Part shown: positions 45,031 through 55,081 of the stretch, in pieces
Position numbering within the stretch: the first letter of the stretch is position 1
Layout of the letters: every line of letters begins with the position of its first letter
Source of the DNA: Larix kaempferi
Taxonomy: Eukaryota; Streptophyta; Pinopsida; Pinales; Pinaceae
DNA length: 64,000 bases
Reading direction: 5' to 3'
Assembly (NCBI GenBank): GCA_027924585.1
Contig: BSBM01000636.1
Coordinates: 6,836,001-6,900,000 of the forward strand
Position numbers and translations under genes: made by a program
The notes under the pieces: model-generated
Databases searched by the model: none
What the model saw: only the letters and a program-made list of their open reading frames with translations
Told to the model about the DNA's origin: nothing

Positions 45031-45413
45031 CATTTGTGCTCACTGGTTAGCGTAGGGTAGGTAGGTATTGAATAAGCTCACTTGAGCAGTAGGATTTGTG
45101 TGATTTTTCTTTTTCTGTGTGCCGAGTATTGCCCCCTTTGCTTTTCTGCTTGCTTTGTGTTTGATTGAGTTGAGCCTGGCTCTTTCCTAAGCTTGTCTCT
45201 TCTCCTACATGCCATGTTAGTTTAAATTTTTCTTTTACGCATTTTCAGTTTCCGTTTTAGAGTAGATTTCAGTTTCAGTTTTATTTTACATATTTTTCCC
45301 ATACATGCTCCATGAGGTATTCTAGTGTTTGTGAGCACAGGTACAGGTGAAAAATAAAAGCTGAAAATAATGATGGTGCAGTGCTGGATTGAAGATTGAT
45401 GCAGGTCTACGAA
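45031..45413 (+). other. 3' untranslated region of X1
   Basis: No gene. It begins with GGTTAGCGTAGGGTAGGTAG, also seen after the E gene and in altered form after the Y gene. The part from about 45290 matches the 3' region of A. Confidence 0.65.
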
Positions 45414-45477
45414 ACCAGAGATTCTGAGGTTCTCAAGCGCTCTCTCCCTTAGAGCACTTGTCCCAGCTGGAGCCAGA
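45414..45477 (+). other. 64-nt conserved block before LTR2 (PPT position)
   Basis: Same length and layout as in A, E and Y. It ends GGAGCCAGA against the LTR. Confidence 0.65.
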
Positions 45478-48400
45478 TGTTATCACATATATAGTAGCCG
45501 GGCTACCATACATTATTTTTCAGATTCCAGAGCACATTACAGCCAGTTCCTTTACTTTGAGATGATGAGATGAGCTGCTATCTATGGATCACTATCAGAT
45601 TTTGGACAGCATATGTATTCCCTATGCCATGACTGAGTTTCAGGACACTCAGAGAGATGACCGATGTAGCCATTATATCATTGGTACAGAGCAGACAGTA
45701 GTGCCCAGAGTTATAGCGGCAGTCTCAGAGGACAGATGATAGTACAGGTTGATGAGCTTTCAGGTATATGACTCAGCAGGTATATCGTGGTGTTATGGTT
45801 AGATTGCTTTTATACTTATTCTTATAGCATGTCTTAGCACTTAGTGTCATGATCTGGCGATCATATAGATATATGGACCTGGTTGATCTATTATATATAT
45901 TATACTGTCCCTACTCAGACTTAGAAGTTCACTATTCATACTCATTGGTACATACCCTCCTTAGGGAGAATAGAGGTGATCATTACACCATACTTTGGCT
46001 TGCTAGTGTTGGCTCCATCATTTCATTGTCTTCATCCATCCATGGCCTACCTTTTAGATTATCACCCTGACTTACTACTTGACTAGTGGCATGGAGGACT
46101 TTTCCCCACTGTAGCCTCTGTATTGGATGAGCTTCCCTGTTTATTGTGTCTCGGCTCTGAGTTGGTGACAAAACTTACCTATGGTGAGTTGGAGTTCCTT
46201 GTGAATTCCCCCTAGTCACTAAAGTTGTGTTGGCTAAACCTGAAACTTTTAGTGCTGCCATCAATACAAAATCTGGAAAATGAAATGCTATATCTTGTAT
46301 GAAAAGCCCATTCATGCAATGTGTTTCTAAACACACATGAATGAGAGGCGTGCCAAATGAACATGGCAATGGAAATCAAATGTTGTATCTTTTGGAAAAT
46401 AAATACCTAGGTAAACAAGCTGTCCATGACACACCTAGAAGTGCTCAGGTAAACAAGTGCCTTAAAAACACACCTGCAGCAGAAAGCCTAAAGAAAAATG
46501 TAAATCTATGCAATGTGTTTGTAAACACACATAGATCAAGGCTATGGAAACTTCAGGCCCAAAAAGCAATGGAACTTAAATGCTATATCTAAACAATTGC
46601 TGGCCTTATTTGTATTATGGATTGTGCGCATCTGTGAAGGTGAATAAACCCTCTTTAAAACAACTCATCCATTTGTGAGACACCGCCATTCCCTGTGTTA
46701 TTGCTCATTCAGTATATACTATGGTGTATTCCCTTTCCCTTGCCAAAGTGTCACAAAGTCAAGACAGTTAAGTCATCCCTTAGCCTAGCCAGTTAATTCA
46801 AGCCTTCACCCTTCACTAGCAAATTGATCACAACTATGAAGTGAGTATGATCCTGAAAGTCTAGTCTGAGTAATAATAATAATTAACGACACTATATATT
46901 TGGATTTAGATCGCCAGTCATGATTACTCTGTGTTATAATTTCTATTTGAATAAATTGTAAGGCATGTATTAACCTTGATACTTTTCAGCAGCCTTGGAT
47001 GATGGACTGAGTTATATTTGGTCTTGGTTGGACCTAGTTTGACCATGGAGGACCATGGGACATGAGATGTTAGACCTTATGATGATATGGATAGATGATA
47101 TATGGTCTATGTACACATACAGGATGATTCTATGCAGCAGCTACAGGGTTATGATGATGATTCTGGGGTTACAGCAGTGTTTGTATATGTACAGCGCATT
47201 ATTATTGGCCCTGTTCCGGTATATTGGATATTTATTTTGATCAAGGAGAGACTCATATGGTGTATGAGTACACATCTTGGATAGATTTGGACCTTCTGAG
47301 TCCAATGGGACAGTTTGTTTTCAGTTCCGGGCACTTACAGTGATGATTGAGCCTCAGTAGGCTATCCCAGTGCAGTTTTGGTCTGTTGGAGGCCCTGTCG
47401 GAGCAGAGATGACTTTTATCCGGTTGACCTAGGGCGCTGATGATGGAGAGGGTGGTCCAGCCACTTGTTATTACCATATTACCCCCCTTCCGGACACATT
47501 GGTGCCCTCACCTTGACAGCGCCAGCACTCCAGGAGGCTGTTTGGGGCAGTTTCACGCTTCTCGAGGCATTTCAGGATTGGTAGAAATGGCTATTGAGGA
47601 AATCGATTTGGGCTACTAAGGCAAAGTTATGGCATGGGATGATCAGTGATGATAGATCGGGACCTTCCACACCTTCTCCAGCAGTTTCAGCTTCATCGGG
47701 GCCCGCATCCATCATTTATGGCACTTTCTGTGGATTTTTGAGGTCTTTTGAGGACCACGACTTCACTATGGAGGCACGATTTGGTACATTCATGATTATT
47801 TGTTGGGTATTGTGCTATGGGGATTGACCAAGGAGGGATAAAATTACCCCTTGGACCCACCATAAGCCTCTTATGATATTTCATCATCATGATTTGGTGG
47901 GATTCCCCTCTTCTAGGGCGATTTTGTCCACTTATATTATATTTTATGTGTGATCCATGTATTATGTTGTTGAGCTCATCTCAACCATTGATTAGACATT
48001 TGTATCTTGTAATATTAGCCACTCATTCAAAAAGTGGTTAGGGTTTTGGTGCCTCTCCTTCCTATTTAAAGGAGAGAGCCTCTCATTGTAAAGGGTCTTT
48101 GGCTCTTGGATTATTGGTATAGAAAAATATTCTTGTGGAAATTCTTGTGGTCTCCTTTGCATCTGGTGTTCTTAGATGGTGATTGGAAAGTCTATTGCAA
48201 CCTAGCATTTGGAAATTTGTGGCAAGACCTATCTTTTTTTTGGAAATCATTGTTTGTCTACAGGAGGGCGACTTCAACAAGGGCGATTTTGCAAGGCTTC
48301 TTCAAATCGACTTTCTTGGCATTCGCTTGTATCAGGGGGTTATCATTAGCATCATTGTGATCTATGCTATCTTTCTGTTACTTCTTTTGTGGCATTAGTC

Positions 48401-50022
48401 TTATCTCTTGATGCATCAAATCTGATATTGTTGACGTTTGTTGTGCAGGAGAGAGGGCGCATTGGCTTCTTGGACCAAATCGACTTGCATAGAAACTACC
48501 TCAAAGCTTCTCAAATTGATCGGGTTTGCATAGATCATCATCATCAAGGCATCTACAAGGTTACCCAGGTAAGATCCACAGGTTTGTTTCTCTTTCCTCT
48601 ATCCAATCCATTGACATAGCTCATAAATTGTTGAAACCCTAAATATCTTAAAACCCCCATTTTACATTTTCTCAGATCTACTTAGATCTAGTGGGTTGTT
48701 GGGCATAATACTGAAAACCCACCTCTATAGCATCCAAGGCATCCCGGATCTATAGTTTGGTGAGGATTGGCTTCCATTTGATCCCCTTCCCAGGCCAACT
48801 TAGCCTCTCTCAAGCAAGGCGCACTTCACTAGTTGGGCAAGTTGACCTAGATCTAGGTGATGGGTGTTTGAGATTCCACTTGATTTGACATCTACACATC
48901 AAATAACATACACCCAGGTTGTCACTTTTCTGAAATTTACCTTGTGGGCCCTATTCCACATTTCAAGGGATTTAAACCCCACTTTGACCACTTGGAACAC
49001 TTAAACTCAGATCTACTAAGATCTAACCGGTGGATTGCCACGAAATTATAGATCCATACTCCTACCTGACCGATCTACCCGGATCTAAAGTTTGGATGCC
49101 ATCCGACTTGATTTGACCCACCTAACCCCACTTTTAGGCCTCCTTGGGCAAAGTCGCACCACCTTGGAGAAGTGAGTTGACTCACTTCCAGGAACTGGGT
49201 ACTTGAGATTTTTGGAGATCTGAAACCGGAATAATTCAAAACCTAGGTCTAGACTGTCACTTTGTCAAATCTTGCCTTGGGGATTGCATTCCTTATTTTA
49301 AGGGATTGTGGTCCACTTGGGTCAAACCTAGATCTAGACCCATTCATCCACCAAGACCTCTATTGCCCACTTGTCTCATGTTGTAGGAGTCCTAAACCAC
49401 AAAGTCAACCCTACTTTGACTCCACTTCCCAATTCCCAAGGCACTGGTTTCTCTCCAAGTTAATTCAACTTTCCTAGATTGTTGGATTGACTTGTGGTTT
49501 GACTTTTGCATGGTGAACTATACCTTTGAAGACATCCTGAACCATGGTCAAGCTTGTCTCATGTACTAGTTAGCCCCAATACAACCCTTAATTATCCTGC
49601 ATTGGACACGGTTCCCAAGGCAGTGGATCTTTTGACATTGAACTAGTACACTAACCCTAGATCTCACTACAAACATTATAAGTCACTCTTCCATTTAACT
49701 ATGAAACAAAGCTATACCTATTGAACCCCTCATTTGGCTTGTGACTTCATCCTTAGGTCTAGGATAAACCATACACCTAACTTCACTTAGAAATACCCTG
49801 ATTTGGTGTCTTGGTTTTGATCTCTCTTGTCGGGAGTAGATCGGGTCTCCCCCTTTGTTGTCTGGGCTAGATAACATAAAGCGAAGGTTGCCTCGACTGG
49901 CGTGACAACCATACATATTGGAGGTCGAGGTGATCGTGGTTGCACCTTTTTGAGTTGCCCTTCCCTATTGCCATCCATGACTGGATCCATCCATAGGGGT
50001 AACTACAGTTTAGGTGATAACA
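45478..50022 (+). repeat. LTR2: mosaic of X start and Y end
   Basis: 4545 bp. The first 360 bp match LTR1 (CAGATTCCAGAGCAC, CTTAGCAC). From about 46243 on it matches solo LTR S (CTTTTAGTGCTGCCATC, Y-type U5 ending TTTAGGTGATAACA). The switch falls between about 45837 and 46243. It serves as 3' LTR for X1 and 5' LTR for Y. TATA is at 48063-48070. Confidence 0.88.
48449..48568 (+). other. Candidate leader exon inside the LTR
   Basis: A 120-nt segment bounded by TTTGTTGTGCAG (acceptor) and CCCAG/GTAAGA (donor), downstream of the TATA box. X LTR1 has the equivalent at 41290-41408 (119 nt). Splicing from this donor past the PBS would give an RNA without primer site, suited to translation. Inferred from motifs only. 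Confidence 0.4.
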
Positions 50023-50025
50023 TTT

Positions 50026-50043
50026 TGGCGCCGTTGCCGGGGA
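50026..50043 (+). other. Primer-binding site of Y (tRNA-Asp)
   Basis: TGGCGCCGTTGCCGGGGA, three bases after LTR2, a perfect match to the same 18 nt used by A. Confidence 0.92.
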
Positions 50044-50381
50044 CGCAATAGGCTTACCTTGGAAAAAGCTAGTAGTCCTTCCCGCATATACAACGACACA
50101 TATCTTGGTAGAAGAGTTAAATCTACCTGGCGACTCCCAATCGTGACTCCGCTGAGGAGCAAGCTCATTTACATCCTTACAACACGAGAAGTAAAGTAAA
50201 CTTAGATCAAGTTGAAGGAACCCCAATTACAGATCGTAAAAGAGATCCTAAAGCACAACCATCTAACTTCCTTTGGAAATTGGTTAACGATTCTCCAAGC
50301 AGAGTTTTAGGATCCCCTTTGATTAATTCGGTTCCTCCCTCATCTCCTAGTTCAAACTTAAACATAAACTTACCAAATCCA
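50044..50381 (+). other. Y leader and AUG-less upstream open frame
   Basis: It contains the conserved block CGACACATATCTTGGTAG, CTACCTGGCGACTCC and GACTCCGCTGAGG (50090-50155). The Y frame is already open from 50121 without an ATG and encodes a YNTRSK motif (50178-50195) of the kind seen at Gag N-termini, so translation may begin here from a spliced or non-AUG start. Confidence 0.6.
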
Positions 50382-53300
50382 ATGGCCGGAACAAACCCGG
50401 GAAACCAGAATGTTCCTCCACCACAAGCTCCTAGGATTTTTGGAAGAAAGGCAAAACCATCTCCTTTAGACTTTTCCCAAATCCAGGGTGCACCCCATGA
50501 CATGCCTGAAAAGTATTTTGAAAAGGTTCCCAGATTTGATGGAGTATCCGCTATATCAATTGAAGACCACATTGATAAAGTATGGGAACACATGGAAGCA
50601 TATGGAGCATCTGAGGAAGATGTGTTCATGAGGGGTCTCCTGGCATCCTTAGAAGGAGATGTTAGGAAGTGGTTTGACAGGTTGCCTGCCTCATCCATTG
50701 ATGGGTATGATAACTTTGTCAACAAGCTAAACAGTGAGTGGTCCCGAAAGTTAGATGGGAAATTTCTCTTACACCAACTTTTTGACATCAAGAAAAGAGA
50801 AAATGAAACAGTCCATGAATTTAACATAAGATTTGACAAAACTGTAGCTGTTATCCCTGAAGAAATTAGACCAAAAGATCAAGCAGTTGTTATTCACTAC
50901 TTGAATGCTTTTGAGGGATGGGTTGGTTATCAGCTAAAGGATAAAAACCCAAATGACTTAAAGACCGCTCAATCAAATGCTAAAATGGCTGAACAAAATG
51001 TAGCATCCATGGGGAAACAAAACTTTTTTGATCAATTTACCCCATCCACTTCCAGATCTGACCCTAGACTCCGAAAACCAAAGGAACCTGTGAGTGTGCC
51101 AAAAGAATCCAAGGACACTTTAGAAGTCATGCAAGAAATGATGAAACAATTAACTGTCCTGACTAAGAATGTGGCAAGTTTGAATGACCCTGAGAGACAT
51201 AGAAATCCTTATGGCCCTAAACCTTACTGGAATAATAATAGAAGGCCTGATGGGGATAGGGATAGGCGACGACCTGAGTATCCAGAGAACTCTGAAAAGA
51301 AGGAAGTCAATTGGTGTGATGAAGAAGAAGAGATACCCTCTGACACCATTGACCATGATGACCAACCAGAAAACATCAACTTCATAAATGACTTATCTTA
51401 TGATGAGGACTTTGGAAGAATCCTTTTAGAAGAAGAGCCATGGGAGCGAGAAGATGATATAGTTGAAGAACTTAGCTCCTCATGTCATGCCTTAGAGCTT
51501 CCAAAGCCTAAAGAGCAACCAAAGTATCAAATCTATAAACGAGGAAGTACTTCCCAGCCTTCTTTCCTTGATAAACATAAAAAGATTGATGAAGATAAAA
51601 AGGAAGAAGAAGATTTTGCCATAGATGATTATGATCTTAAGATTGATATGAAGAAAGAGCTAAGCAAGATAATGTGTAACATCCCTGTCACTGAGTTAAT
51701 GAAGGTGCCCTCTGTTAGATGCCAAGTAGAGGAATTTTTCAATGGTATTGGCCAAGAGAAAACTCCTGAACCTGTCCTAGAATCATGTCATATCCAAAAG
51801 CTTAGTGGAACACAACCTAGTGAAACTGAAAAGGATCCACCAATAAACATCCATTCAGCCATTTATGAAAGAAAGAGCGGTGGTCACTCTCCCTTTTACC
51901 TTACCTTGCACATTCAAAACATGCTCCTTCATAACTGTATGTTGGGTTCTGGAGCAGCAATGAATGTTATGCCTTTACAGGTTATGAAGGAAATGGGACT
52001 TGAAGTGACTAGGCCTTATGGAAATGTCTGTGGTATAGATTCTCGACGAGTGCCATCATATGGTTTGATAAAAAACCTTAGAGCTGATCTTTTCGCATGT
52101 TCAGACATTTCCACCATGATGGATGTAGTTGTTATTGACTTACCCCCAGCATATGGAATGCTTTTATCTAGAAAATGGGCAGCTGGTCTAGGTGGATACC
52201 TTATGATGGATTTATCATTTATTTGTGTTCCCAACCCTGATGGAGCTTTGATTCGGGTTAACAGAGAGCCTTGTTATAATGAGCATGTTGAATCTTGTGA
52301 TGAAGGGTTAAAAAACACATATGGGGATGAATTACTAAATAATGCCAAAACTAACCTTGTTGAAGATGAGGATGAATTATATGAAGTTGATCAAAGTATG
52401 TGTATGGTCATGGAAGATTCTGATTCTTTTTGGGAAGACAAGCAAATGATTGAAATAACAAGAACAGTTGGAAATGAATTGGTTGAGGAAATAGATGAAT
52501 TGAGAGGATATGAAAATCAACCCCAAGATCATGAACAAAACATTGAAGAACCTTCTATAGAAGATCACACACTTGAAGGGGTTGAGGATGGCATAAGAAA
52601 TATAGGAGGAGATGAGAGTTTGCTTGATGATCAAAGCATGGAACAAACTCCCCCAATAGAAAACCTTCATGAGCAAACAAACAATGAGGAGAATATTGAG
52701 AACCCAATACATGAAGATGAATTTGATGATATTAGGAGGGGAGAAAGAATTCCTTTCACTGTTAGGGAATGGTTTGCCTTGACTGATCACAATAGAGAGA
52801 GAGAAAGCCAAGGGCTTGCACCTATCTACCCATGGGAAAACAATCTTGCAACATCTACTAGGGTTGAAACAAATGAAGAGCATGAAGCCACTTATTTTTC
52901 TGATACAGAAGACTCTTTATCTCATTTATCTCTAGAAGACGGTAGCCTAATTCAAGTCCATGATAACTCTCTAAGTTGGGAAGAGGATGCCTTAATTAAT
53001 GATGCACCCGAAGGAGACTATAATCTAAATAACCTTGCTATTTTTCAAACTCCTTCAGAGCCTCAAGGCTATGCTTTATCTGCAAATCCGCATATCCCTA
53101 GTTTCCTCTTACCATCTGAGTCACCTAGTCATCATACTCATGATCCTTCTCACATTCCTACTTCCTCTACATTTCATCCTGAGTCAGTCTCTCCCAGATT
53201 GGAAAACATGGTTGTTCCGGTTCCTTCAGGGGAAGGTTCTAGTCATAACACTGTCGTATCTCATGAGCCATCTTCCTTGGATGAACATAGAGATTTCTGG

Positions 53301-53765
53301 ACTGTAGGTGAGGTTGTTAAAGGAGTTATGTCTCCCCATGAGGAAGAGTCAAATGAGGAAGTCCAAGAAACAAGAAGGGAAGTTAGGGAAGTCCTTGTTG
53401 GCAGAGTTGCTATTTCCTTAGACGGGGGTCCACCTAGAGTTGATGCAGTTCCTTCCAGGAGGAGCTCAAGGATTGTCACACCTCAACCGCAAAACCCTGC
53501 TGAAATCCATCCTATGCCTATTCGTAACATTGGTGTCATTCCTGAGTCGGTCATTAGAAACAGGTTTCCTATAGGAAGTCAAGTCATTATTCCCAACCAT
53601 TTATTGCATATAAGGTCGGGACAAGCTGATGACTTATGGGTTGGACCTTTCACAGTAGAGCGACGCATTGATGGCATGTGCTTTCTAGCCACTGGTAGTG
53701 GACGACGTATCTTATATCCTGTCAATCAAAGGGACTTGAGGGATCACATCCCCGATCCCACATAG
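50382..53765 (+). CDS. gag: Y protein: Gag, inactive protease-like domain, acidic spacer, integrase C-terminal module
   Basis: The first in-frame ATG is 50382 and the frame runs 1127 codons with no stop; it is open from 50121. Residues 41-206 are a full Gag domain (PRFDG, WFDRLP, SEWSRKLDGKF, then the second half missing from X and E). Basic and acidic stretches follow; no CCHC knuckle is seen. Residues 491-626 align with the A protease, but the motif is GSG (522-524) where A has DSG, so the catalytic Asp is gone (GGT for GAT). Residues 646-926 are strongly acidic. Residues 1061-1124 resemble the integrase C-terminal domain, with GPF at 1088-1090 matching A's GPY region. RT, RNase H and the integrase core are absent without disturbing the frame. 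Likely role: Gag supply, possibly with an integrase- or chromatin-tethering tail. It is the only complete Gag domain in the window. Confidence 0.85.
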   Translation: MAGTNPGNQNVPPPQAPRIFGRKAKPSPLDFSQIQGAPHDMPEKYFEKVPRFDGVSAISIEDHIDKVWEHMEAYGASEEDVFMRGLLASLEGDVRKWFDRLPASSIDGYDNFVNKLNSEWSRKLDGKFLLHQLFDIKKRENETVHEFNIRFDKTVAVIPEEIRPKDQAVVIHYLNAFEGWVGYQLKDKNPNDLKTAQSNAKMAEQNVASMGKQNFFDQFTPSTSRSDPRLRKPKEPVSVPKESKDTLEVMQEMMKQLTVLTKNVASLNDPERHRNPYGPKPYWNNNRRPDGDRDRRRPEYPENSEKKEVNWCDEEEEIPSDTIDHDDQPENINFINDLSYDEDFGRILLEEEPWEREDDIVEELSSSCHALELPKPKEQPKYQIYKRGSTSQPSFLDKHKKIDEDKKEEEDFAIDDYDLKIDMKKELSKIMCNIPVTELMKVPSVRCQVEEFFNGIGQEKTPEPVLESCHIQKLSGTQPSETEKDPPINIHSAIYERKSGGHSPFYLTLHIQNMLLHNCMLGSGAAMNVMPLQVMKEMGLEVTRPYGNVCGIDSRRVPSYGLIKNLRADLFACSDISTMMDVVVIDLPPAYGMLLSRKWAAGLGGYLMMDLSFICVPNPDGALIRVNREPCYNEHVESCDEGLKNTYGDELLNNAKTNLVEDEDELYEVDQSMCMVMEDSDSFWEDKQMIEITRTVGNELVEEIDELRGYENQPQDHEQNIEEPSIEDHTLEGVEDGIRNIGGDESLLDDQSMEQTPPIENLHEQTNNEENIENPIHEDEFDDIRRGERIPFTVREWFALTDHNRERESQGLAPIYPWENNLATSTRVETNEEHEATYFSDTEDSLSHLSLEDGSLIQVHDNSLSWEEDALINDAPEGDYNLNNLAIFQTPSEPQGYALSANPHIPSFLLPSESPSHHTHDPSHIPTSSTFHPESVSPRLENMVVPVPSGEGSSHNTVVSHEPSSLDEHRDFWTVGEVVKGVMSPHEEESNEEVQETRREVREVLVGRVAISLDGGPPRVDAVPSRRSSRIVTPQPQNPAEIHPMPIRNIGVIPESVIRNRFPIGSQVIIPNHLLHIRSGQADDLWVGPFTVERRIDGMCFLATGSGRRILYPVNQRDLRDHIPDPT

Positions 53766-54183
53766 TTGGGATCTTTCCGCTTGCATTGCCTGGTAGATTA
53801 GGGTAGGTAGGAAACCAAATAAGCCTACTTAGGCAGTAGTTAGTCTTTTCAGCCATTGAGTCTGGCACCTTCTTAGTCTCTGAGCTCCTTTGTAAGCTCC
53901 TAGTTTAACTGAGTACCTGTCACCTTTTCTTTTCCTGCACAATAAATTTCAAATTTTGCAAATTATGTTAGTAGTTTGATTTATTTTCTGCACTTATATA
54001 TTTTATGCATTTATATTTCTGACATAGAGTAGATTTTATTTCAGTTGGTTTTATATTTTTTCCCACACATGCGGCATGAGGTATGTTTGATGTTTGTGAA
54101 TGCAGAAAATAGGTTGCAAGAATAAAAGCTGGAAATAAAATGGTAGAGTGCTGGATCGTGGATTCGAGTAGCAGAGTTCGAGG
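53766..54183 (+). other. 3' untranslated region of Y
   Basis: No gene. It has AGGGTAGGTAGG near 53804, related to the motif after the X and E genes. Its last part is alignable to the X and A 3' regions. Confidence 0.6.
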
Positions 54184-54247
54184 ACCAGAGATTCTGAGGT
54201 TCTCAAGCGCTCATTTCAGCAGAGCACTTGTCCCAGCCGGAGCCAGA
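54184..54247 (+). other. 64-nt conserved block before LTR3 (PPT position)
   Basis: Same length as in A, E and X. The hairpin loop sequence differs (ATTTCAG region) while the GCGCTC and GAGCAC arms remain. It ends CCGGAGCCAGA. Confidence 0.65.
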
Positions 54248-55081
54248 TGTTATCACATATATAGTAGCCGGGCTACCATACATTATTTTTCTCATTCCAG
54301 TACACCATTCAGCCAGTTCCCTTGCATTTGAGAGGCCAAGATGAGCATCTTTATTGGATCACTATCAGATTGTGGACAGCAGTTGCATTCCCCATGCCAT
54401 GACGGAGTTTCAGAACACTCAGAGAGATGACCGATGTAGCCATTATATCATTGGTACAGAGCAGACAGTAGTGCCCAGAGTTACAGTAGCAGTCTCAGAG
54501 GACAGATGATGGTACAGGTTGATGAGCTTTCAGGTATATGACTCAGCAGGTATATCCTGGTGTTATGGTTAGATTGCTTTTATACTTATTCTTATAGCAT
54601 GTCTTAAGCACTTAGTGTCATGATCTGGCGATCATATAGATATATGGACCTGGTTGATCTATTATATATATTATACTGTCCCTACTCAGACTTAGAAGTT
54701 CACTATTCATACTCATTGGTACATACCCTCCTTAGGGAGAATAGAGGTGATCATTACACCATACTTTGGCTTGCTAGTGTTGGCTCCATCATTTCATTGT
54801 CTTCATCCATCCATGGCCTACCTTTTAGATTATCACCCTGACTTACTACTTGACTAGTGGCATGGAGGACTTTTCCCCACTGTAGCCTCTGTATTGGATG
54901 AGCTTCCCTGTTTATTGTGTCTCGGCTCTGAGTTGGTGACAAAACTTACCTATGGTGAGTTGGAGTTCCTTGTGAATTCCCCCTAGTCACTAAAGTTGTG
55001 TTGGCTAAACCTGAAACCTTTAGTGCTGCCATGAATACAAAATCTGGAAAAATGAAATGCTATATCTTGTATGAAAAGCCC
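54248..55081 (+). repeat. LTR3, part 1: Y start switching to X
   Basis: The first 360 bp match S (CTCATTCCAGTACACC, CTTAAGCAC). By 55012 it carries X-type bases (CCTTTAGTGCTGCCATG, GGAAAAATG). The switch falls between about 54608 and 55012, the same LTR interval as in LTR2. It is interrupted at 55081 by solo LTR S. Confidence 0.88.
55077..55081. other. Target-site duplication of S, left copy
   Basis: AGCCC, repeated at 59628-59632. LTR1 shows the uninterrupted site near 39162. Confidence 0.95.

Noticed and set aside
45478-50022. LTR2 as an ordinary 3' LTR of X1
   Set aside because: Its U5 is Y-type and differs from LTR1 throughout, and it is followed by a PBS and the Y internal region, so it is not the simple partner of LTR1.
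50207-50839. 210-codon minus-strand open frame
   Set aside because: It is a shadow of the Y gag frame on the opposite strand; composition and conservation follow the plus strand.
52377-52883. 168-codon minus-strand hydrophobic open frame
   Set aside because: It is the antisense of the acidic spacer of the Y protein; Asp/Glu codons read backwards give Phe/Leu/Ile-rich products.
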